Shown: positions 33,905 through 44,488 of the stretch, piece after piece
How the letters are laid out: each line of letters begins with the position of its first letter
Numbering within the stretch: the first letter of the stretch is position 1
Origin: Phymorhynchus buccinoides
Taxonomy: Eukaryota > Mollusca > Gastropoda > Neogastropoda > Raphitomidae
Direction of reading: 5' to 3'
NCBI GenBank assembly: GCA_017654935.2
Contig: CM065690.1
Location: 32,006,435 to 32,070,434 of the forward strand
Length of the DNA: 64,000 bases
Notes under the pieces: generated by a model
What the model saw: only the letters and a program-made list of their open reading frames with translations
What the model was told of the DNA's origin: nothing
Database searches by the model: none
Program-made: the position numbers and the translations under genes

Positions 33905-34518
33905 AATGGCCCTTTTTAGTGTCCCACTTCGGTTACAATGTAATGATTGTTTGACAACAACAATAGCAGCAGCAGCAACAACAACAACAACAATGTTATG
34001 GCCATGTTCAGTGTCCCACTTCGGTTACAATGTAATGATTGTTTGACAACAACAATAGCAGCAGCAGCAACAACAACAACAACAATGTTATGGCCATGTT
34101 CAGTGTCCCACTTCGGTTACAATGTAATGATTGTTTGACAACAACAATAGCAGCAGCAACAACAACAACAACAACAATGTTATGGCCATGTTCAGTGTCC
34201 CACTTCGGTTACAATGTATTGATTGTTTGACAACAACAATGGCAGCAGCAACAACAACAACAACAATGTTATGGCCATGTTCAGTGTCCCACTTCAGTTA
34301 CAATGTATTGATTGTTTGACAACAACAATGGCAACAGCAACAACAACAACAACAATGTTATGGCCATGTTCAGTGTCCCACTTCAGTTACAATGTATTGA
34401 TTGCTTGACAACAACAATAGCAGCAGCAACAACAACAACAACAACAATGTTATGGCCCTTTTCAGTGTCCCACTTCGGTTACAATGTATTGATTGTTTGA
34501 CAACAACAATGGCAACAG

Positions 34519-34550
<32 letters not shown>

Positions 34551-35190
34551 TTATGGCCCTTTTCAGTGTCCCACTTCAGTTACAATGTATTGATTGTTTG
34601 ACAACAACAATAGCAGCAGCAACAACAACAACAACAACCATGTTATGGCCATGTTCAGTGTCCCACTTCAGTTACAATGTATTGATTGTTTGACAACAAT
34701 AATGGCAGCAGCAACAACAACAACAACAATGTTATGGCCCTTTTCAGTGTCCCACTTCAGTTACAATGTATTGATTGTTTGACAACAACAATAGCAGCAG
34801 TAACAACAACAACGACAACCATGTTATGGCCATGTTCAGTGTCCCACTTCGGTTACAATGTATTGATTGTTTGACAACAACAATGGCAGCAGCAACAACA
34901 ACAACAATGTTATGGCCATGTTCAGTGTCCCACTTCAGTTACAATGTATTGATTGTTTGACAACAACAATAGCAGCAGCAGCAACAACAACAACAACAAC
35001 GTTATGGCCCTTTTCAGTGTCCCACTTCGGTTACAATGTATTGATTGTTTGACAACAACAATAGCAGCAGCAGCAACAACAACAACAATGTTATGGCCAT
35101 GTTCAGTGTCCCACTTCGGTTACAATGTATTGATTGTTTGACAACAACAATAGCAGCAGCAGCAACAACAACAACAATGTTATAGCCCTT
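33905..35190 (+). repeat. ~92-bp minisatellite with nested (CAA)n
   Basis: About fourteen units of 86-101 bp. Each has a constant block GTTATGGCC(A/C)(T)TTTCAGTGTCCCACTTC, TTACAATGTATTGATTGTTT and a variable (CAG)2-3(CAA)n block. Length variation comes almost entirely from the CAA run. Further diverged units trail to about 35330. Confidence 0.95.
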
Positions 35191-35339
35191 TTCAGTGGAA
35201 CATTTTAGTCACAATGTTATGATTGTTTAACAAAAACATTTATGGGCTTTTCAGTTCCACTGTTTGATTACAATGTCATAATTGCTGCATGAACAATTTG
35301 ATAGCCCTTTTCAGTGACCTCTTTTAATACAACGTTTTT

Positions 35340-36430
35340 CCATTGAATGTGTTCTGTCTTCTGTAGGCTTGTTGCACAATATTATGAACTTTAAGTTTAT
35401 TTGACTCTCCCTAGGCCCTCTTATAACACAATGTAATTCTGAACACTTCTGCATATAGTACTGTCAACACTGTTTCGCCTCGTGTTGATCTTTGATCAAC
35501 TGAATTTCTTGTTCAAATATTTGGTATGTCTACAATATGTGTATGCCCAAACTGGCCATTCCGGTATGAACTTCCTGTTCTGGAACTTTCATTTTGCTTG
35601 GTTGTCAACTCCTAGAACAAAGACTGCATAATGTCATGTTGAATATAACAATCTATAAAAGCTTTTATTGATTTGATTTTATCGATATCATTATTATTGT
35701 GTTCGTTCTTGTGTCAAAAATGTCTCATGTAAAAAATTTAACGGTTTTCAGGTAGTCCTGAACAAGCTTTTTGTATTGCTGAATCTTTCAAGCACTATTT
35801 GACCACTGTCACAGCAAAAAACTGAAACAGACTGCAACGTCACTGGAACATACAACAAACAAACTACAGGACAAGTGTAAAGTGACGTTATTTTATTGAC
35901 AAGAGACAAAGCAAAATTACTGGATATTTCGGCGAATGCGCCTTTATCAACACAGACAAACAAGAAAACAGCAAACAGCAAATATAGCAAAAGGTGCAAA
36001 AAGCAGGCAACAAAAGGGGCAACAAATCAACAAGATCAAAAAACAATACTTCTCCTCTTAGACAGTCCAATGCGTAAATAATATAACCAAGTTCAAACCA
36101 AAGAGCAAGGCATGCATTTGTGAACACAAATCAAGAGAAAAAAGAAAGAAAGAAAGAAAGAAAAAAATGTTTTGAAATGAGAGAGGTTTTGGACAGTGAG
36201 TATGCAATCATAAATAGCAGAAGTTGGAAACAAGGGTCAGTTGGGTGAAGAGAACAAATCTCGTGCTAAAGTGGACACATGTAGCAGAAACTGACATTAT
36301 ATTGCAATTAAAAAATAAAAATGATATAAAAACTAAATAACTAGAAGTACGTTTGTACATTTTCAGGGAATACAGAGTTCAACACTGGGGAAGGGGAGAG
36401 GGCAGTGGGGGTGGAACCTTCTTCGCTTAG
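35340..36430. other. AT-rich spacer without recognisable gene
   Basis: Only short unsupported frames occur; nothing resembles a domain, RNA gene or repeat already seen in the window. Confidence 0.5.
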
Positions 36431-36465
36431 CTGTGGCTATTGAATCCCTGTCCCCCCGACCCGGG

Positions 36466-36481
36466 GCGCGCGCGCGCGCGC

Positions 36482-36578
<97 letters not shown>

Positions 36579-36630
36579 AGAGAGGGGGGGGGGGGATTGG
36601 TGTCGGGAAATAGGGGGGGGGGGGGGGAGG
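36466..36630. repeat. (GC)n-(GA)n-(G)n composite tract
   Basis: GCGCGC, then about 90 bp of GA, then G-runs broken by short spacers. Confidence 0.95.
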
Positions 36631-36719
36631 GGTCGTCGCCTAGCGCATCAAACCCTCACATAATTCAGAATGCAAAATAAGCTTGTAAAAATTATACACC
36701 AATAGGAGCAGATATTTGC

Positions 36720-36758
36720 ACGCACGCACGCACGCACACGCACACGCACACGCGCACA

Positions 36759-36841
<83 letters not shown>
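36720..36841. repeat. (CA)n/(GCAC)n microsatellite beside the gene C array
   Basis: GCAC tetramers followed by about 32 CA units, the same arrangement as at 13285-13405. Confidence 0.97.
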
Positions 36842-36843
<2 letters not shown>

Positions 36844-36924
36844 CAATATGTATGTTACTCTCATATACTCGCCGACTCCAACATATGCTCACAAACATTT
36901 GCGAGCACACACAATTTCTAGCCA

Positions 36925-39900
36925 GCTAATCCCACAGTCACTCCACAATAGCCCTAGCCTGTTGGTCCCACAGTCACTCCACAATAGATAGCTCCAATAG
37001 CCCTAGCGAGCTGTCCCACAGTCACAATAGCCCTAGCCAGCTGGTCCCACAGTCACTCCACAATAGCCCTAATCCCACAGTCACTCCACAATAGCCCTAG
37101 CCAGCTGGTCCCACAGTCACTCCACAATAGCCCTAGCCAGCTGGTCCCACAGTCACTCCACAATAGCCCTAGCCAGCTGGTCCCACAGTCACTCCACAAT
37201 AGCCCTAGCCAGCTGGTCCCACAGTCACTCCACAATAGCCCTAGCCAGCTGGTCCCACAGTCACTCCACAATGGTCCTAGCACACAGTCACTCCACAATA
37301 GCCCTAGCCAGCTGGTCCCACAGTCACTCCACAATAGCCCTAGCCAGCTGGTCCCACAGTCACAAATAGCCCTAGCCAGCTGGTCCCACAGTCACTCCAC
37401 AATAGCCCTAGCCAGCTGGTCCCACAGTCACTCCACAATAGCCCTAGCCAGCTGGTCCCACAGTCACTCCACAATAGCCCTAGCCAGCTGGTCCCACACT
37501 CCACAATAGCCCTAGCCAGCTGGTCCCACAGTCACTCCACAATAGTCAGCTGGTAGTCCAGATAGTCCCACAGTCACTCCACAAAAGCCTTAGCCAGCTG
37601 GTCCCACAGTCACTCCACAATAGGCCTACCTAGCCAGCTGGTCCCACAGTCAGCTGGTCCCACAGTCACTCCACAATAGCCCTAGCCAGCTGGTCCCACA
37701 GTCACTCCACAATAGCCCTAGCCAGCTGGTCCCACAGTCACTCCACAATAGCCCTAGCCAGCTGGTCCCACAGTCACTCCACAATAGCCCTAGCCAGCTG
37801 GTCCCACAGTCCACTGGTCCCACAGTCACTCCACAATAGCCCTAGCCAGCTGGTCCCACAGTCACTCCACAATAGCCCTAGCCAGCTGGTCCCACAGTCA
37901 CAATAGCCCTAGCCAGCTGGTCCCACAGTCACTCCACAATAGCCCTAGCCAGCTGGTCCCACAGTCACTCCACAATAGCCCTAGCCAGCTGGTCCCACAG
38001 TCACTCCACAATAGCCCTAGCCAGCTGGTCCCACAGTCACACAATAGCCCTAGCCAGCTGGTCCCACAGTCACTCCACAATAGCCCTAGCCAGCTGGTCC
38101 CACAGTCACTCCACAATAGCCCTAGCCAGCTGGTCCCACAGTCACTCCACAATAGCCCCTAGCCAGCTGGTCCCACAGTCACTCCACAATAGCCCTAGCC
38201 AGCTGGTCCCACAGTCACTCCACAATAGCCCTAGCCAGCTGGTCCCACAGTCACTCCACAATAGCCCTAGCCAGCTGGTCCCACAGTCACTCCACAATAG
38301 CCCTAGCCAGCTGGTCCCACAGTCACTCCACAATAGCCCTAGCCAGCTGGTCCCACAGTCACTCCACAATAGCCCTAGCCAGCTGGTCCCACAGTCACTC
38401 CACAATAGCCCTAGCCAGCTGGTCCCACAGTCACTCCACAATAGCCCTAGCCAGCTGGTCCCACAGTCACTCCACAATAGCCCTAGCCAGCTGGTCCCAC
38501 AGTCACTCCACAATCCACCTGCAGTCACTCCACAATAGCCCTAGCCAGCTGGTCCCACAGTCACTCCACAATAGCCCTAGCCAGCTGGTCCCACAGTCAC
38601 TCCACAATAGCCCTAGCCAGCTGGTCCCACAATCACTCCACAATAGCCCTAGCCAGCTGGTCCCACAGTCATAGCCCTAGCCAGCTGGTCCCACAGTCAC
38701 TCCACAATAGCCCTAGCCAGCTGGTCCCACAGTCACTCCACAATAGCCCTAGCCAGCTGGTCCCACAGTCACTCCACAATAGCCCTAGCCAGCTGGTCCC
38801 ACAGTCACTCCACAATAGCCCTAGCCAGCTGGTCCCACAGTCACTCCACAATAGCCCTAGCCAGCTGGTCCCACAGTCACTCCACAATAGCCCTAGCCAG
38901 CTGGTCCCACAGTCACTCCACAATAGCCCTAGCCAGCTGGTCCCACAGTCACTCCACAATAGCCAGCTGGTCCCACAGTCACTCCACAATAGCCCTAGCC
39001 AGCTGGTCCCACAGTCACTCCACAATAGCCCTAGCCAGCTGGTCCCACAGTCACTCCACAATAGCCCTAGCCAGCTGGTCCCACAGTCACTCCACAATAG
39101 CCCTAGCCAGCTGGTCCCACAGTCACTCCACAATAGCCCTAGCCAGCTGGTCCCACAGTCACTCCACAATAGCCCTAGCCAGCTGGTCCCACAGTCACTC
39201 CACAATAGCCCTAGCCAGCTGGTCCCACAGTCACTCCACAATAGCCCTAGCCAGCTGGTCCCACAGTCACTCCACAATAGCCCTAGCCAGCTGGTCCCAC
39301 AGTCACTCCACAATAGCCCTAGCCAGCTGGTCCCACAGTCACTCCACAATAGCCCTAGCCAGCTGGTCCCACAGTCACTCCACAATAGCCCTAGCCAGCT
39401 GGTCCCACAGTCACTCCACAATAGCCCTAGCCAGCTGGTCCCACAGTCACTCCACAATAGCCCTAGCCAGCTGGTCCCACAGTCACTCCACAATAGCCCT
39501 AGCCAGCTGGTCCCACAGTCACTCCACAATAGCCCTAGCCAGCTGGTCCCACAGTCACTCCACAATAGCCCTAGCCAGCTGGTCCCACAGTCACTCCACA
39601 ATAGCCCTAGCCAGCTGGTCCCACAGTCACTCCACAATAGCCCTAGCCAGCTGGTCCCACAGTCACTCCACAATAGCCCTAGCCAGCTGGTCCCACAGTC
39701 ACTCCACAATAGCCCTAGCCAGCTGGTCCCACAGTCACTCCACAATAGCCCTAGCCAGCTGGTCCCACAGTCACTCCACAATAGCCCTAGCCAGCTGGTC
39801 CCACAGTCACTCCACAATAGCCCTAGCCAGCTGGTCCCACAGTCACTCCACAATAGCCCTAGCCAGCTGGTCCCACAGTCACTCCACAATAGCCCTAGCC

Positions 39901-40262
39901 AGCTGGTCCCACAGTCACTCCACAATAGCCCTAGCCAGCTGGTCCCACAGTCACTCCACAATAGCCCTAGCCAGCTGGTCCCACAGTCACTCCACAATAG
40001 CCCTAGCCAGCTGGTCCCACAGTCACTCCACAATAGCCCTAGCCAGCTGGTCCCACAGTCACTCCACAATAGCCCTAGCCAGCTGGTCCACAGTCACTCC
40101 ACAATAGTGGTCCCACAGTCACTCCACAATAGCCCTAGCCAGCTGGTCCCACAGTCACTCCACAATAGCCCTCGCCAGCTGGTCCCACAGTCACTCCACA
40201 ATAGCCCCAGCCAGCTGGTCCCACAGTCATTCCACAATGGCCCTAGCTAGCTGGTCCCACAG
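36925..40262 (-). repeat. 36-bp minisatellite copying the stop-codon end of gene C
   Basis: About ninety units downstream of the gene C stop. The left third (36925-38150) contains truncated and rearranged units. From 38669 to about 40080 there are some 39 virtually identical units, with one 9-bp deletion at 38963. Such homogeneity indicates recent expansion or gene conversion. Each unit carries the terminal codons WDQLARAIVE and TGA on the minus strand, and a CAGCTG E-box-like hexamer. Confidence 0.97.
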
Positions 40263-40526
40263 TCACTCCACAATAGCCCTAGCCAGCTGGTCCCACACGG
40301 GGTGGTTGACAGGGGCGTCCCTGGGCACGTGAAACACGCGTCGCTCGGAGTAGCGCCTCAGCAGTCTCTCCAGGGAAGCCATGGGGGGCAGGAGGTGGGG
40401 CTGCTCCATGAACACCACCAGCACGCGGTGAGGAAGACGGTCCGTGATGCTGTACTGAGCCTGGTGCACCGTGAAGCCGCAGGACCAGTCGTCGGCTGCG
40501 AAAGCCGGCGTCACCAGTAACAGCAC
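40263..40526 (-). CDS. TLR copy C, exon 4: C-terminal TIR and stop
   Basis: The terminal exon has 87 codons plus TGA, with acceptor TTCCTGCCAG/GTGCTG, phase 0. It begins VLLLVTPAFAADDW, the continuation of the TIR core after box 2, then the strand RVLVVFMEQPHLLPP. It ends HPVWDQLARAIVE, where the aromatic VW (residues 944-945 of the joined protein) replaces the usual box 3 FW. With exons 1-3 it completes a 954-residue receptor. It differs from the clean exon at 15879 by three residues (Y for R, L for H, R for H). On its intron side lie 48-bp copies of its first codons, and beyond its stop 36-bp copies of its last codons. Confidence 0.94.
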   Translation of the reverse strand: MLLLVTPAFAADDWSCGFTVHQAQYSITDRLPHRVLVVFMEQPHLLPPMASLERLLRRYSERRVFHVPRDAPVNHPVWDQLARAIVE

Positions 40527-41155
40527 CTGGCAGGAAAACCAAGGGTCATTATAGAACGTTCACTAGTAACAGCACCTGGCAGGAAGACCAAGGGTCATAT
40601 TATAACATTCACCAATAACAGCACCTAGCCAGAAGACCAAGGGTCATACATAACGTTCATCAGTAACAGTACCTAGCAAGAAGACCAAGGGTCATACATA
40701 ACGGTCACCAGTAACAGCACCTAGCAAGAAGACCAAGGGTCATATATAACGTTCACCAGTAACAGCACCTAGCAAGAAGACCAAGGGTCATACATAACGT
40801 TCACCAGTAACAGCACCTAACAAGAAGACCAAGGGTCATACATAACGTTCACTCGAAACAGCACCAAGCAAGAAGACCAAGGGTCATACATAACGTTCAC
40901 CAGTAACAGCACCTAGCAAGAAGACAAAGGGTCATACATAACGTTCACCAGTAACAGCACCTGGCAAGAAGACCAAGGGTCATACATAACGTTCACCAGT
41001 TACAACACCTGGCAAGAAGACCAAGGATCATACATAACGTTCACCAGTAACAGCACCTAGCAAGAAGACTAAGGGTCATGCATAACGGTCACCAGTAACA
41101 GCACCTAGCAAGAAGACTAAGGGTCATGCATAACGGTCACCACTAACAGCACCTA
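40527..41155 (-). repeat. 48-bp minisatellite copying the exon 4 acceptor edge (gene C)
   Basis: About thirteen units. Most carry CTAGCAAG, that is TTGCTAG on the minus strand, so they keep an AG acceptor. Next to the array a 50-bp insert (41157-41206) contains GACCGGGAGGACGTTAAGC, similar to the insert within the gene B array at 20098-20180. Confidence 0.93.
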
Positions 41156-41494
41156 CTGTGTCCTTGTGACCGGGAGGACGTTAAGCATAAACTTTCATTA
41201 ATCCTTCAGCACCTAATAAGATGACCAATGATCATGTTTATCAGAAATACACCTGGCACAAAAACCTAGACTCAGATGGACGTTAACCAGAGTGATAGTG
41301 CCTGGCAAGAAAACCAAGACCCGTTGAAAATGGTGAATATTACACAGCATCAGAATTAATAGAATGACTGAACATGCGCTCCTTTGGAAGAAGCTCGTAC
41401 GTTTCTTCCTCCTTTGGTTCTTTGATTATTTACTCCACGTGTGGCTTCAAACAGATTCAGCAACACATAGCTGTCCTATACTGTTAGCTGTCAT

Positions 41495-42455
41495 TCGCAC
41501 TGACCTTCCAGCTGTCCTCAATGAAGTCCACAATGTTGTCCTATGCTGTTAGCTCTCATTCTCACTGACCTTCCAGCTGTCCTCGATGAAGTTCACGATG
41601 TTGTCCTATACTGTTAGCTATCATTCTCACTGACCTTCCAGCTGTCCTCAATGAAGTCCACGATGTTGTCCTATACTGTTAGCTCTCATTCTCACTGACC
41701 TTCTGTTAGCTGTCAGCTGTCCTCAATGAAGTCCACGATGACCTATACTGTTAGCTGTCCTCAATGAAGTCCACGATGTTGTCCTATACTGTCAGCTCTC
41801 AATATCACTGACCTTCCAGCTGTCCTCGATGACGTCCACGATTTTGTCTTATACCGTTAGCTCTCATTCTCACTGACCAGCTGTCCTCAATGAAGTCCAC
41901 GATGTTGTCCTATGCTGTTAGCTCTCATTCTCACTGACCTTCCAGATGTACTCAATGAAGTCCACGATGTTGTCCTATGCTGTTAACTGTCATTCTCACT
42001 GACCAGCTGTCCTGGATGAAGTCCACGATGTTGTCCTATACTGTTAGCTCTCATTCTCACTGACCTTCCAGCTGTCCTCAATGAAGTCCACGATGTTGTC
42101 CTATACTGTTAGCTCTCATTCTCACTGACCTTCCAGCTGTCCTCAATGAAGTCCACGATGTTGTCTTATACTGTCAGCTCTCATTCTCACTGACCTTCCA
42201 GCTGTCCTCAATGAAGTCCACGATGTTGTCCTATTAGCTGTCATTCTCACTGACCTTCAGCTGTCCTCACCACGATGTTGTCCTATACTGTTAGCCTCAT
42301 TCTCACTGACCTGTGTCCTCAATGAAGTCCACGATGTTGTCTTATGCTGTCAGCTCTCATTCGCACTGACCTTCCAGCTGTCCTCAATGAAGTCCACGAT
42401 GTGTGCTCTCATTCTCACTGACCTTCCAGCTGTCCTCAATGAAGTCCACGATGTT
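41495..42455 (-). repeat. 65-bp minisatellite copying the exon 3 donor edge (gene C)
   Basis: About fifteen units, several internally deleted around 41700-41770 and 42235-42310. Intact units repeat the exon 3 tail and the GTCAGTG donor on the minus strand. Confidence 0.92.
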
Positions 42456-42698
42456 GTCAGCCTTCACGGAGCTCGGCAGCTCCTCATGGTCCCTCAGCAG
42501 GAAGCGGATGCCGTGGCCCTGCAGACAGCGGGGCAGGTGCACACAGGCCAGGAAGGCGTCAGCGTCAGCGTAAGCCAGGAACACGTCTCTGCGGAAGTCG
42601 TGCCTGGAGGGCATGCGCAGCCGCCGCACCAAGTTCCACACGTACTTGATGTGGGTCCAGCTCCGAGACACCATGAATATGGTCAGCAGAGCCAGAAT
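42423..42698 (-). CDS. TLR copy C, exon 3: second half of transmembrane helix and N-terminal TIR
   Basis: The exon has 92 codons, phase 0 on both sides, a GACAG acceptor and a GTCAGT donor. It begins ILALLTIFMV, finishing the membrane helix (about residues 764-785 of the joined protein). Box 1-like DVFLAYADADAF is at 813-824. The box 2 region reads RDHEELPSS (844-852): the proline is kept, but the following glycine of the RDxxPG motif is serine, unlike copies A and B. In mammalian TLRs the box 2 proline matters most for signalling, so the domain may still work. Scattered coding substitutions compared with A and B, without frame damage, suggest it is a functional paralogue. Confidence 0.93.
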
Positions 42699-42925
42699 CT
42701 GTCGGCACACAACACAGATAGTAAAATACGGGTCAACCCATCTCTTTCCTGACCACTGTCCACAAACGCCGTGTTGGTGGTCAGCAGATCCAGAATCTGT
42801 CAGCACACACAACAGGTAGGACAATGGTCAACCCATCTTTGTCCTGACCACTGTCCACAAACACCATGAATGTGGTCAACAGAGCCAGAATCTGTCAGCA
42901 CACACCTGGAGGTCAGGCCACGTGG
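42665..42925 (-). repeat. ~98-bp minisatellite copying the exon 3 acceptor edge (gene C)
   Basis: Three units with the CAGAATCTGT junction at 42693, 42791 and 42886, repeating acceptor plus transmembrane codons. Confidence 0.85.
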
Positions 42926-43104
42926 GGTCAACCCATCTCTTTCCTCAACACTATCCACAAAATTTCATTTGCGCAGAGGGTTTTTTCTCCATCCAACCCT
43001 CAACAACCATCAGGAAAATGTTTAATTTCTTTCCTCGAAATCTGGCAGAAGATTTGCGGATTCAGTTAAGCTTGTTTCATTGTTTCATTCTGTCTGTCTG
43101 TCTG

Positions 43105-43400
<296 letters not shown>

Positions 43401-43443
43401 TTCTTTCTTCTTCGATCTTATATACATTTATTAGGTATTAGGT

Positions 43444-43473
43444 AGTAGTAAGAGTGCGAGCACTCTTACTACT
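43444..43473. repeat. Perfect 14-bp-arm hairpin inside a copy-C-specific insertion
   Basis: AGTAGTAAGAGTGC and its reverse complement are separated by GA. The sequence interrupts a stretch (TTAGGTA...CTTTATAGTAAC) that is continuous in gene B at 24330-24356. Confidence 0.85.
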
Positions 43474-43772
43474 TTAGGTATTAAGTACTTTATAGTAACA
43501 GAGGCGTCTTTGTGAAATTCGGGATGCTCCCACCTGGAAAGGGCTTCGCAGCCAGAGGCGCGCCACCCTTTTTTGCATGCAATTTTTACAACTGTCCTAA
43601 TTGCATGTCTCTCAACTATTTTGATTTCCCCTGTAGCTTACTAGACTAGTTTGTATTGTTCATCTGTGACCTTATTCTTTATATTTTATCCTGCATAGCG
43701 CATCTTCATCCTGAACCCAAATATTGCGGCGAGTGGCTATTGCCAGAAGAAGAAGAAATTGTTTTCCTTTAC

Positions 43773-44013
43773 CTGCACAAGAAAGGCACCCAGTGTCCAT
43801 CCAAACACCTGTTGCCCGATACACCGTCGCCACAGAAACTGCCACTCAGCCATCATGCGTTCCGTGTCTGTCAGTCGCCCGGTGTCTGAGGTGCACGTGT
43901 ACCTAAGGGTGCTGGTACCCTCGCCGTCCAGCGTCACTGGTGTGTCCCACAACCACCGCAGGAAGTCCAGGTTGGCGCATGTGCAGGACAGCGGGTTTCC
44001 TTGGAGGGCTAGT
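43773..44013 (-). CDS. TLR copy C, exon 2: LRRCT and first half of transmembrane helix
   Basis: The exon is 241 bp with a CTTTCAG acceptor and GCAG/GTAAAGG donor, phase 2 in and phase 0 out, as in the other copies. It encodes the cysteine-rich C-terminal cap of the LRR domain, the WQFLWRRCIGQ juxtamembrane part and VFGWTLGAFLVQ, the outer half of the helix. A change RYTC preceded by L instead of R is one of few differences from copy B. Intron 1 is 475 bp without the LINE insertion. Neither edge of this exon is tandemly copied in its flanking introns. Confidence 0.93.
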
Positions 44014-44488
44014 CTGAAAGATCATCAACGAAGAGACTTAATAAGTTGGTATGAACGCACAAATATTGTTAGAGAAACTTTCGAGCCAGCCCTATACTGA
44101 CCTGCGTCCTATTGCATTTTTAGCTAAGCCTTAAAAATATTGGTAAACTATATTATCATAAGTAGGCCTTATCAGGTTAAAACTTCATTATGTTAAAAGC
44201 GAGGGCTGATAAGTGCAAGGATAATATTTTAGCAAGTGAAGACCGCAGATTATCTTCAAAATCAAGAATTTGTATTATGACAATAGCCCACAAAACGTTT
44301 TGGAAAACAGCCAGTTTTCATTTTGAAGAACTGCTAAATGTAAGCAAGATTCTAAATGGTTGGAAGGATGCCCCATACAGGCTTACTAAAAGGCAAACAA
44401 AAACCTGAATGAAAGTTATTATAATTTCTTCTAAATCGTGATATGGTTTTAAATGACTCTGGATATACTGAGATTCATGACATTTTAC

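Noticed and set aside
33905..35190. Series of ~62-codon Asn/Ser-rich plus-strand frames
   Set aside because: Each is one minisatellite unit plus its neighbour in a shifted frame, repeated by the array. No gene structure.
38669..40069. 466-codon minus-strand frame of WSDCGTSWLGLL repeats
   Set aside because: Out of frame with exon 4 and purely the 36-bp array. Not a repeat protein gene.
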